Shown: one piece after another, positions 1 through 11,900 of the stretch
How the letters are laid out: each line of letters opens with the position of its first letter
How positions within the stretch are numbered: position 1 is the first letter of the stretch
Assembly (NCBI RefSeq): GCF_910592395.1
Contig: NC_088309.1
Coordinates: 19,222,599 to 19,286,598, forward strand
Source of the DNA: Lineus longissimus
Lineage: Eukaryota; Nemertea; Pilidiophora; Heteronemertea; Lineidae
Direction: 5' to 3'
DNA: 64,000 nt
The notes under the pieces: generated by a model
Told to the model about the DNA's origin: nothing
The model's database searches: none
The model's input: only the letters and a program-made list of their open reading frames with translations
Program-made: the position numbers and the translations under genes

Positions 1-33
1 AAGTTATATGACATAACACAACTGTTTTTTTAG

Positions 34-2633
34 GCACGTGAGCGTAAACTCAAGGAGAAGTTATCGGCGCTTCAGAAGGTAATCGATGAACTGAGGGAAG
101 AGGTCAAGAAGAAGGATGGAGCAATCGAAAGCCTTGAATTGTCTGTAGTGGAGCACAAACAAAAGGTACGTATAATTAGCCATTTTGGTTCCTATTTGTT
201 TACACTATTTTGTTTTTGCTGGAGTAACGTGACTCAATGTAACCCAGTGTAAGATGCAGTAGTCTGCCAGGAAAAAAGATGATTCTTCTCTCTCCTAGTC
301 CTACTGGCAATAGTCTCCTATGAGCACTTTGAATCAGCTTCATGATCTGCCCAGTTAAAAATTCCCAGATTTGGTATGTGGTTGATCATGCGTAGGAATG
401 TGTCCATGGGGTTTCTTATTTGTGCCAATGCACAGCCAGATTCAAAGTTCGGGAAAAAAATTCCTACAAGCGAGTTGACATGCATTGCCACCAGAAACTG
501 TCTTTCGTTTAATGAATTGGTCTGAAAAGTATCCGTAGATTGCTTTATTTACTTCACTTAATTTTCAGGCCCAAAACTTTGAGAAACTTTACGAGCAAGA
601 GAAGGCAGATCACAAGGTAACCAAGAAACAAGTAGAAGAGGTCCGGGGCGACTTAAATGCCAAGATATCTTATATTGACACATTGGTCTCTGCTCATGAA
701 ACCAGGATGAGAGATCTCGAAACTAAGGTAAGAACATATTTAATATTCTTATGGCAATTTTTTCGATTTCTTTTTCGTTATATAACCTCTTTGTGAGCAT
801 TTAGTTGTGTGCCACTAATGTTAGGTACCACTGAGGTATCGGCATTCCAATAAGCGGTGCTAATTTTTGCAAGGGTATGCATCAAATATTGTCAATACTC
901 AGATGAAATAGACTTTGCGTCTCGTCACAATAATGCAATAATCTGGTGATACTAGTCAGCGCTGGTGCCCAATTGAAACAGAGGCCTTGTGACTGTGTCA
1001 TCAGCCAGGGAGATCGAGAGCATCCTCCCATAGCAGACCTTCGGGTCGTATTTGTTAGACTAGGCCCTATCCAGTCCATACCACTACTTGTACATGTTCA
1101 ACAGGGCGCACTATAGCACTAATGTATCGAAAGTGCATTTTAATGAAAAACAAACTTGACAAAAATTTCGACACACTAGGTTCAACTATAGAGTGAACAG
1201 GTATTGTCTGCTCTTTTGTTTACTGTGTTGTTGACACAATTTAAACTCTGTTGATCAATTTAAATGTGTTTACTTACACACTTCAAATTACTATACGCCA
1301 ATTATTTCATGCCATATTTGATAAACCTTTGTGATAACCTTGCCAGAGGACTTTCCAAGAATATTGCGTTGCTCAATGAATGGCTATATATCACTTGTCA
1401 GATTTCTGATCAAAATATCTGATATGAGGTACAATGCAATTGATGAAAACCTACAATAAGGACTTTGGGATATCACAACCACTAAAATGGCAGCATCGTC
1501 ACTTCAGTATTAAGTTTTAGCTGAGAGCTGAATGGATGCTGACACATGTCTTTTCCCACAAATTACAACAATGATTAATTGCGATTCGTTGCAACTCTAT
1601 TCATTTCAGCTGACTGAAACTACTTGAGTTAGAATGAATCACTCAGTGTGCAGTGGCATAAAGTGTTCAGTCTCAAGTTTTCTTCTTTTCAGATGGAGAG
1701 GAGGGTTAAAGAAGTCGCTGAAGAAAAAGACAAAGAGATCGCAATAAGAGATGAAAAGTTGGCAAGGATGAAGAAACAAATGGCAGATGCTTTGCAAGGG
1801 AATTCATGGTGAGTGTGGCTCGACGTTGCTGGGGAAGACCTGCGGGTAAAGGTAACAGGAGGTGCTAGAACTTGACCACACAATATTTAATCATTCAGCT
1901 GATCAGTATGATCAATTGTTGAAAGGCAATGTGCCTCTTCATTTTATCTGTTCAATTCTACAGCCAAAATGTAAATATGCTTAGCCTTATAAGAACTTGG
2001 GCCAGGATAAGTCTGTAGGGCATACGTTTGATTAAATTTAAAAAAATTAAAAAATCTGTAGGGCAGACAACTGACCTTTGTTGGCTAAGGAGATAGGAGT
2101 AATTTCTATCAACCCTATAAGCTTGGATTTAAAATGAATGTGGTTATTTTTCAGGGAGAGGCAACAACAGCTGGAAGAATTAACAAAGGAGTTATCTAGA
2201 ATACAAGAAGAGGCCGATTCTTTAAGAATAAAGTTAAAAGCTTATAAAGGAAAAAACCAGGTGAGAGCTGTAGTTTTGAGTGTCTATGCCAGGGCAAGTA
2301 AAAGATCTCATGTAGGCTGACAGTGGCCTATAGTAATAATTCACCGAGCAAACAGTGAAATAACTGCCACACAATATCAATATTCCATTGTATCAACAAC
2401 TGTTTTTCTACAAACTTTTCCTCTATTTCCAGAGTGGTTGCCCAAATTGTCAAGACATGTCGAGCAAACTGGAGAAATCGAATAAAATCGTCAAAGAAAA
2501 AGACAATGCAATTCGTGAACTGAAAGCCATTTCTATGCAGTTTGAGAAACAACTCGGGGCGTCAGATAAACTTTTGGAAGAGTTTGCTCAGTCAAAAGGC
2601 TACAAAGGACCAGGACGAGGGGTACCGAAATAG
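34..2633 (+). CDS. C-terminal exons of an unrecognised coiled-coil protein (partial, 5' end outside window)
   Basis: Five in-phase exons are visible: 34-165, 569-727, 1693-1808, 2155-2260 and 2433-2633 (stop TAG 2631-2633). Each is bordered by AG acceptors and GT donors, and phases agree at every junction. They encode about 238 residues, almost all charged heptad-rich helix (for example LKEKLSALQKVIDEL and QLEELTKELSRIQEEADSL), so a long coiled coil is the only structural feature seen. The last exon opens with a small Cys pair, GCPNC, and the protein ends in a short basic Gly/Pro/Lys tail. No catalytic domain lies in the visible part. I do not recognise the family. C-terminal coiled coils of centrosomal, kinesin-tail or CIP2A-like proteins were considered but nothing seen decides between them. 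The start and most of the gene lie left of the window. Confidence 0.75.
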
Positions 2634-3690
2634 TTTCCATGACTTAAGTCGGTATAAAAGACTGTTAAACGTTGTAGTCAAAGACTATTTCATGGTGGTG
2701 GTATTCACAAGAAATAGATGAAATAGCGGTAGGCAGTTTTTGGATTCACTCCGGGGGGGGCAGAACTCGCTATTGTTGTTGTTGTTGTTGTTGTTGAGAC
2801 AGATGCGGCCTTGCTGAACCCTGCAAACAGCCCTGCAAAAGTCCTAGTCAGTAGCCCCTTGCTGAAAACGGCGAGTAATGAGTATGTCTAAACTCTACTA
2901 ATTCATATTTTTTATGCAAATTGATAAAAATTCCTGTTTTAGAAGTAAGCTTTGTACATTGCAGTAACTTGAAAAAACAGAACTACCCTGAGAAGGTTGT
3001 CCTTAGACCAGAAAAACTGGGCCGTGTGCAAGTTATCTCTGTTTGTGATCAGATTGGTCGAATGGAATAATGAAATTGTCATGAAATGGGCATTTTTGCC
3101 TCATGGATGTCGAACTAACCGGTGACAAAGAGAATATTTGAATGTATCTAAAGTACAGAAGTAATTTAGTTGGACTGATACTGCTGAACAACGTTAAGGT
3201 TGTTTTGACCATGTGTTTTTGGTGTTGTCGGTATAGTTTTTAACTTTTGATTTACAAATGCTCAATGCAGCCTATGGAAGGCAATCCGTCCATTCATATT
3301 ACCGGTAGTGTTTTCTAGATTTCTTACTATTTTGTGGTCATTATTTTAATCCGTCCATGGAAAATGAAGCAGACAGACCAATTTGTGATTGTGTTTTGTT
3401 GTTTCCAGTACCTTGATTATTTAAAGGAGGAGAGGTGTAATTACTGACAGCCAATGCCCTCCCAAAAAAACCCTCAAGAGTAGCCATCAGTAAGTCACAC
3501 AGTTTTTCTTTCTGTCTGAAGTTAATAGGGTAGTTAAATGAAAGTATGACTTTTGGTTGCAATCACAGTCATAAGTACAGCTACATGTAGCTTAAGGTGA
3601 AAATATTTTTGATTTGCCATATTGCCACTTTAATTGTGTAATATCTTTTTGTTTTTGTAAATAATAAACATGGTTCAAAGTTTGAATATC
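2634..3690 (+). other. Probable 3' UTR of the coiled-coil gene
   Basis: Non-coding sequence after the stop at 2633. AATAAA at about 3663-3668 is the first good poly(A) signal. A (TTG)8 microsatellite lies at about 2772-2796. No supported coding frame is present on either strand. Confidence 0.5.
2772..2796. repeat. (TTG)n microsatellite
   Basis: About eight perfect ttg trinucleotides in the 3' UTR of the coiled-coil gene, following a run of G. Confidence 0.9.
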
Positions 3691-4623
3691 TTATTTGTTT
3701 CATTCTGTCTTTTACTGAGCGCAGCCCATAAGGAAGGACAAAACCAGTTAAGTTTGTCTGCAGGAAACCCATCAAAAAGTTCATTGGATCCAACACAGCT
3801 TATCATATGATAGGAAGATTCTCAAGGAAAAATCAATGCTCTATCAAAGTGTTTCGTCCCTCTCCCTAACCCGATCAGAAGTGCATTTTCGTGGGCAGTG
3901 GAAATGTACCATACTTCTTCCAGTCCCTTCATCAATAGGTCTACCTTGGCACATTGATTATTGTTGTAATGGAAAGACATAGAATAGTCCTCATCATTGC
4001 TGTGCCTTGCACGGAAAGAGATCCCATGTTGACCCATAAGTCTTTTGAGGACAAAGTCACAACCAGAAGAGAGTGACAAGAATGGTCCCTTTATGTATCA
4101 TAGTGGCATTTGGTTGGGGAAAATATCGTTCTTGCTATTTATTGGTGATAGTTCAACTAACGGTCAGAGGTATTCAATCACTTCATGCTCGATTTACTAT
4201 CCGCGACATTGATAATTATTTGACAAGAACGGAATTCATCCTGGTTTAACTGAGTGCTCTTATTGGACTACGGACACAATGCCACCTGTCGTCTCAAGTA
4301 AAATTGTTGCCTTACAGATTTTTTCTAATAATGGAGGCCCCCTGCGGTGAAGAGTATGAACTATGGAGTATATAAATATCCCGACTTCAGACACCAATGT
4401 TCACAAAAGGGATTATTCAGACACTGAGTTTACTTGTGGTTCAAAGAATTGGTGCTCGAGTATGCTGTTCAATGCTAGTCCATTCGTAGATCACAGATTT
4501 TATGGGTGCTATTTCCCCATGGTGGGTTTTGAACTGGAGTTGCCCCTCTCTTCCTTCATAGTTGTTGTCAACCAAGTAATCATTTGTCCCGAACTGCATA
4601 CAAAAAATTGAGTTGAAAGCTGA

Positions 4624-4812
4624 GTGTCAACAAGGACATTCATAGCTCTATATACAATATTGGGAGGAAACCGGTGACCACAGCGAGAACTTTGTCGCTG
4701 TCAAGGATAGTCGCCCTCTCCATCAGATGAGTGTACCAGGACCGACCGGGAATCGAACCCGGGACCTCAAGGGTGACAGGCGCTGGTGTTACCACTGTGC
4801 CACTCTGACAGC
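4624..4812 (-). repeat. tRNA-derived SINE, minus orientation
   Basis: Read on the minus strand, the head (about 4812-4735) looks like a tRNA: an A-box-like TGGCACAGTGGT and a B-box GGTTCGATTCC in a GGG/CCC arm. It is followed by a non-tRNA body ending near a TATAGAGCTAT motif. A second copy with the same tail motif is at about 42790-43010. There is no intact acceptor stem and the body continues past the tRNA-like part, so this is a SINE rather than a tRNA gene. The rest of 3691-5010 shows no gene. Confidence 0.6.
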
Positions 4813-5009
4813 CAAACTGCAGACATGTTGTTGAATATTACTCTGCTAGTCTTGCTACAGTTTTTAAAAAACGTTACTTAAAATGACAAGCAGACGACAC
4901 ATGACAATGTATATGTATAAGGGACATTGCATACGTACCAATAAAGGGGTCAAATACTAATCCATAACAAAAACATTTCAATAAAGAATGAAGGAACACA
5001 CTTTTTGAT

Positions 5010-5938
5010 ACAATTTATCTTCTTTTTATTGTTGACCATTTCAATCCTGAACGACTGAAATAAGAAACACATAGGACACACGTTAAGGACATGGAAGATG
5101 GCATTGGGTTTTAGAGAATCATGAACATTTTCACAACCTCAATGTGACTTGCTTGATTGAGTCAGCCTAAGGAATGACCACCAGATATACAAATATGTTT
5201 AATAGTAAAATCATGGAAAACACATTTTAGTTTAACATAACTTGGTCAAAAGTAAAGTAGAACCTCTCTAATAACGACAAGCTCAGGACTACAAAGTACT
5301 GGCCTCAACAGAAGGGCGTCTGCTAAGGGAGGTTCCACTTTACACAGATAAGAAACTCTGATCTACATTATCACAGATTCATACAAAATGTATAAAAAAA
5401 AGATGGTGTTCATGTGCAAAAGCAGCCTACCAAGGAAATGTAAAGATATATCCCTAAATAGGACAAGACTGGCACGCTCTGGCACCTCCCCCCTCTCCCT
5501 CCTTGGTGCATACATACTTTATGGACGGCCCAAAGAAAAAACAAACCTGCAGCTGAATGCAAAGTATGTGTAGTCCCTTGTTGTTATATCTATATATCAC
5601 AAGATCCCGACAAGGTTTTGTTTGATGTGACCACATCAGACTGTCCTGGTGGGGTTTATACATGACCAGGGGGGAATTACGTTATTTCCTCCTGACATAG
5701 CCCATTGGTTCCCCTAGAGTCTGTTCGCTAATACTATAATTATATCAAACACGGTTTTGGTGAGAGAGATGAACCATGTAAACATGATATTAGTCTTGAG
5801 CACTGGTCGAGCACCTTAGAATGGGCTTGTGTGACTAGGTGGTGTAGAGAGTCTACTTGGATCCAAATGCAGTTGTTGAGCGCTCAAAGTGTCTTCATAT
5901 AGGACTGGAGAAAAAAAGAATACATTCAAAGATGGTTA
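5010..5938 (-). other. Probable 3' UTR of the calpain gene
   Basis: Follows the calpain stop at 5941-5939. A minus-strand AATAAA lies at 5030-5025. It contains one short MITE copy (5255-5340). Confidence 0.5.
5255..5340. mobile_element. MITE, family 1 (short copy, TA-flanked)
   Basis: Ends are inverted repeats: GTAGAACCTCTCTAATAACG at the left and the complement of a GTGGAACCTCCCTTAGCAGA end at the right. TA dinucleotides lie on both sides (5253-5254 and 5341-5342). This is a Tc1/mariner/pogo-type target duplication. The interior is much shorter than in the other copies. Confidence 0.6.
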
Positions 5939-8900
5939 TCATAATGATTCGTTCAATTTTAATTTGAGATCAGCTAACATTTTGGCGACTCTTCTTGAAA
6001 TCCACTTTTTCTCAGGCACAATCCAGGGCTGGTTGCGCAGTAAGTTGGAAGGCCTGCCTTGAATAAACAAGATTAAGATCAGACACTTGGTCAGTTATTG
6101 AACTGACTCACCAGTCACTGTCCTCAATCTTGAACCTACCTCAAATCAAAGTTTTCCTGACCAAAGACTCGAAGGATGAATGATCCCGTTTCTTGTGCAC
6201 CAAATGTCGACGGGATGATGACGTAATAACCAGGATCAAGGTCAAATCGATTGCTAACTTCTCTGTAGTTGATGTAAACTCCTGATTTTCCCGAATCGTA
6301 ATTATATCGGAAGTGACGTGGCGGTAGGCGCTGACTTGGGTCTTCTGTCTGGAAATGAAGGAAAAGTCAAATTCATGATTTCAAATATGAAAAGATACAG
6401 TCTACATAACCTTTATGTAAGCTGCATGCAACTTATGTGCACCCTACACACAGTATGATTGCTGTATGATTTGCATAACTTACGCAAAACCTTTTTTAGT
6501 GATATGCACACAATTAGTGTGTAAGCTGCACACAACACCTGAGCATAGGCTGTGCGCAGCTTAGGCCAATCTAAGGGCATGTCAATTGTGACTGGGACTG
6601 TAACATAGATACAACATAAATAATGATCAAATCAGGCCCATTTGTGTTGTCTGCTTTCAAGTACCTGATATAGAACGAATCCAATCTGTAGATATTCCAT
6701 CTTCTGCCTGGACTCCCTGTGATCCTGCATCAATGCTATTACAACATTACACTTGCCCTCCATCTCTGGATCGTCAGTCCTCACGTCGAACTTGTCTGAA
6801 AAGAAATTGTGTTCGTAAAAATAAGGACCATGACTGCATTTAGTGGGGGAGGGGGCTAACTGACAAAGACATGTCTGAAAGTGTGTTTTCCATGCAGATT
6901 TCGGACGAAAGGTGATGTTCTGCCCTCTCCCTACCATAGAGCCTACCGCCTCAAGCATCTAGTTTGAGTACTGTACCGGTAATGTAAATCTGAGTTTTTT
7001 GGTACCCAAGTGTCTATTCTGGGGAAATAAATTAACATGTCACACAGGGGCATTATGTAACCTGCTATGGATGCAAACCCCCATGCAACAGCTACAGATA
7101 GCTTGAATGTTCTGAGTGTTATGAAGAAATCGCCCACGAAATCATGCCCGTTGGATCTACTTCCTACCTGGATGATTAAAGCAACGCTCCCCGAGGTTGT
7201 AGAGGTGATAAGGGCCATTGTCAATTCTTCGATGAAAAGTGGTGACGTGCCCGAGCAGATGAAAATTGCTCTAGTGTCACCCCTACTAAAAAAGCCGTCA
7301 CTCGATCCTGAAATCTTACAAAACTATCGACCAGTTAGCAACTTATCCTTTTTGTCGAAGGTACTTGAACGTGTTATTGCAGCCCGGTTGAATACGTACA
7401 TGGACACTCACAACCTTCACGATGCCTTCCAATCAGCCTACAAGGCTAAGCATAGTACTGAATCGGCATTACTGAGGGTCCAGAACGATATTCGCAACAT
7501 GGTTGATAAACATGGTGCAGCTGTATTAATGTTACAAGATCTCAGTGCTGCGTTCGACACGGTCGACCACGAAGTTCTCCTCTCGCGTCTACAAAATCTC
7601 CTTGGTATCGACGGTATCCCGCTAAAGTGGTTTCGTTCATATCTGGCGGGGAGGACGCAACATGTGTGTATCAGCGGAAAGAGATCAGCGCCTCAAACAC
7701 TCAATTATGGCGTACCACAGGGGTCAGTATTAGGCCCCATCCTTTTCCTGGTCTACATCCTGCCACTTGGTCCCCTTATCGATGGTTTTGGCACCCCTAG
7801 GCACGGATACGCGGATGACAATCAGTTGTATGTAGCACTTCCTGTCACTCAGGCCGCTTCAAGGATCATCGACCTCGAGATCTGTCTCGTTGATATTCAT
7901 GACTGGCTTACTGTTAACAAGCTCAAAGGAAATCCTTCTAAAACAGAGATCGAACTCTTTGGCTCACAGAGAGTAATCGATTCACTGAACGTTAAATCAC
8001 TTGTAGTCGCTGGCGGAGGTCACTCCGTCCAGTGGCCCTGTGCGGAACCTCGGAGTGTATTTTGATCAAACTCTTTCTATGGCATCACACATAAACTACA
8101 TCGTCAAATCTGCAACTTACCACTTGCGCAATATTGGTCGCGCTCGCAAGCTCCTTACAACTGCAGCAACGAAAGAGCTAGTGCACTCACTGGTGATGTC
8201 TCGTTTGGACTACGGAAATAGTCTGTTAGCTGGGGTTAATGAGCAACTCCTGCACAAATTACAACTAGTGCAGAGCCGTGCAGCAAGAATAATTACAAGG
8301 ACTCCACTACGTGAGCACATAACACCCGTTTTGAGAACTCTCCACTGGCTTCCGATACCATATCGTAGCGATTTCAAGGTTTTACTCATGGTGTTCAAAG
8401 CCAAAAACAACATGGCTCCATCATATATCTCGGACATCCTGCCATCGTATGTCCCAGGGCGATCCCTGAGATCGGATAACCAAGAGTTGTTGGTGGCTCC
8501 CAGGTATCGCCTTGAGACATTTGGTGGCAGAAGCTTTACAGTTTATGCCAGCAAATTATGGAACTCGCTGGACACTAACACCCGCAACAGCTCCACCGTC
8601 AGCGAGTTCAAAAGAAGATTAAAAACCAAACTATTTGAACAGTGTTTTTGTTAAGCGCAGCTGAGCAATTTTTCTAATTGGATTTTGCGCTATATAAATG
8701 CTATTTGTATGTATTGTATGTAATAACATACCTGCTTTTGTCAAATGCAAAAGGTATTGGGGATTCGTCGCAAATGAATCAACATCATTTCTGCATCCCC
8801 CTGCTGATAACCCACAGATCCATTTTCCTGGGGACGTTTTCACACACCCTGGAAGACAAAAAATATCTAGTAAAACAGTATCAACCAATACATAGGCCCT

Positions 8901-11900
8901 TTCGCAAAACAACACGAACAGATATCAGTATCTGAGTTTGTCTACTATGTCCCCAAATCTTGTTCCCAGGAATACGTTATAAGGCTAGATTGACCTTCGA
9001 TTAAGAAAACTAATAAAGAGAGATCACACGTGATGCGGAATAAAAACAAGATAAACAAAACATCCATGACACCAACTCACCAACATTATCAGCCACTCCA
9101 TCCCCGTCAAAGTCAGGGCCGACAGTACAGATCGTCACTTCTGAGAAATGTTTACAGAAATCCTTATAACTCATCCAGAACTCGCCGTCTGACTTTCTCT
9201 CAACCTGTAAGGCAGCCTTCGTATCTTGGTCGACCCAATTCCAATTAGAATCTCTAAAAAAAACAAATTTAAGTTTAGACGAGCGGAGAACTCACTGATT
9301 AGAAACTGTCAGCATCGTACGTACGACTCTCAGTCAGAGGAGACCACTTACTTGACCCCTAGCTCCTGCCCATATAGCCCATTATAAGAATACTGGTTTG
9401 TTTGACGCAACCTTCTTAGTAATATACTCCAGTATGTGATCTCACCACCTCACAGTTTTCTCAAACTTACGCATCACTCCAAGATCCTTTCCATTCTGTT
9501 GCATCGCCCCATGGATTCCTTATCCTAACTAACCGCTCTTCTCCCTTTTTATGGCGGATCTGAAAAGGAAGGGATCAAATGTTTGAACTTTCAAAACAAG
9601 GGATCAGTTGCTTCTACATGCAACAATGGTTAGGTTCCAATTTGCTTTACTGGCCTAGTGATTCAGTCACCTCTAAACTCTTTTCCTTACCCTCTTTATA
9701 TCAGTGATAGAATAAGCGTGTCCTGCTACAAGTCCATTAGGATCAGCCTGATTGGCAGTCTTCCAGTTTCCCTTCTTCGAACAGGCGATAAAGCCTCCGT
9801 TTTTAAATGCGCGTTGTATTTGTCTGTACATGTTGTAGTCGACCGATGTCATTTCGTATCTCTCCGCTAGGCCGCCCGTCAGGTCAACTAAGGCGTCCAT
9901 GGTCTGACCTCCACCTAGTGCTTCGTATGTATAATGGAGTCTGAAAAGTAAAAAATTGTCAAAACTGTATTCCAGTTAGAAGTTAAGAACTACATCAATG
10001 TTGTTACTTGTTATAATCATCTTTTCTTCAAACATGAACTGAAATTGTTCAGGTTCGGTTGAGAAAAAACAGGCTCTTACTTTGCATAAGCCTTTTCCAA
10101 TAAGGAAATCCAAAATTCATTCGGATCAACACATCTTGCGAATATCAGCCTTCCATCTTGGGTAGGCAGACGATCATCTATCACAACTGTGACCCACTCT
10201 CCATACTGCCAGAATCGGAACTCCACAAGACCCTGGTAGTCGGGACCGTACAGCGGCTGGTTGGGTGGAATGATCTGAAATATGAAAGATTGGAGTTTGT
10301 GAAGCTTTCAAAAGATTTGCATCAATGACTCGACTTTTTCAATCCACACGAAGCTACTATTCATAACGTCATCAATGTCAGAATCTCAAACATTGATCCT
10401 TGGCAACATCGCCCTTGGTTTGCGCATCTATCAATGACATCATCTTTGATACGTGCTTACGTCAGTGAAGTTGTCATGACATCAGCGCCAAACTTGAGGT
10501 AGGACATTGTTAATCTTTGTTAATCTTTGCTTCATGCTATGTATGAAATGTCCCTCAAAGTGTCACCTACCCTATTCATGAACTGGACTTGTTGCGATAC
10601 GACAGCACACGACGACAGGAACCAGCAATCACCCAGAATGCCTTGTTTGACATCGTTTCTTCCTGCTCCTCCAACCAAGAGGCTTGGTGCATCAACCATT
10701 TCCTGAAAAAAGTTATTTGAAATGGCAAAGTTCTAAGTTTGTCACAGTTGATCATACTTTTTCTTCGGGTTGGAACTTGATAGGCAACTTTGATTTCGCC
10801 TCGAAGAGGAAAACTGCCGAAAAAGAATAGAATTAAGGGGTAAAATTTCCACCCATAGATCTTGGTCATTCTTGACATCTTATCAAATTCAGAGCCAAAT
10901 TGTTTTCATTTCAGTTTTTTCCCTCATTCTTGAATCCTGAAGCCATATTAGCTTAGGAAATAGAGAAAAGCATCATCAAGTCCACTATATACCTGTGGTC
11001 GTTTCCACAAGATGTCGCCATACTGGTCTTTGTCCTCAATCGTGCCCGAGAGAATGACGTCATCAGCTGGGAAGTCTGGATCGCAGTATAGCTCGCCCTG
11101 GACTAGGGAAGCACGGATCTTATCTGCCACAGCAGGACTCTGAAAAAATTGTCAAGAAGGGCATTTAGAACAAAATGTTACGAGGGGTATCAAAGTCTTG
11201 TAGGTCAAGATGGTCTTCTTATGCCCATATGAATCAATTTTTTGACCAAGCAAAACGATGAAACCCATGGCATTCTCATAACTGCATAGCTAACCTGCTA
11301 ACAATATCTTAAGGCATGAAAAACAAGAAATAAACAGAAATTGCCTAACACCTAATGTGACCCTTACATTTTTCATAACATATCCACCAGACTGACATAA
11401 CTGTAAATTCGCGGGTCACCCATTGCCTTTTGTTTCTTCACAAGAATCTCGTACACTGTTACAAATATCTAAGTCCACAAAAACTTACAGTTGAACAAAA
11501 CAATAGAGGTTAAAGGGAGTCTATATACAGGTGGCAGGTAGGTGAGGTTAAGTTACATGGAGTCACCGATAGGGGTACCTCATTGAAATTACTTAGCCTT
11601 GGACAAGGGATATTTTTTTGCTGAATCAAACACAAAGAGCATCCTCTAACTGTACATGTATATATCAGCTCCTAAAGACGTCTAATTTGACCCCCGGCCC
11701 GGCATTATTTGAGACATTTCTCCTTTAATACGACAAGCAAAAAATAATTCTCTCACTAATTATTGATCTGAAAATATGTGCGTCGGGCCTCCACCTAGTC
11801 AAATGTAACCACCACGAAGAAACAAATTCATATTATATATACTATTTACTTCTGAATAATTAAACATATCGCTAGTTGACATGGTGCAAATATTGGCTAT

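Noticed and set aside
3341-4079. Three minus-strand frames of 71-85 aa after the coiled-coil gene
   Set aside because: Different frames with stops between them, no conserved motif; they lie in the 3' UTR and intergenic sequence.
4735-4812. tRNA gene on the minus strand
   Set aside because: A and B boxes are recognisable but no acceptor stem closes and a SINE body follows; it is treated as a SINE.
8631-8915. 94 aa minus-strand frame as a separate gene
   Set aside because: Only its middle (8848-8732) is real: it is a calpain exon with the GGCRN motif, bounded by splice sites.
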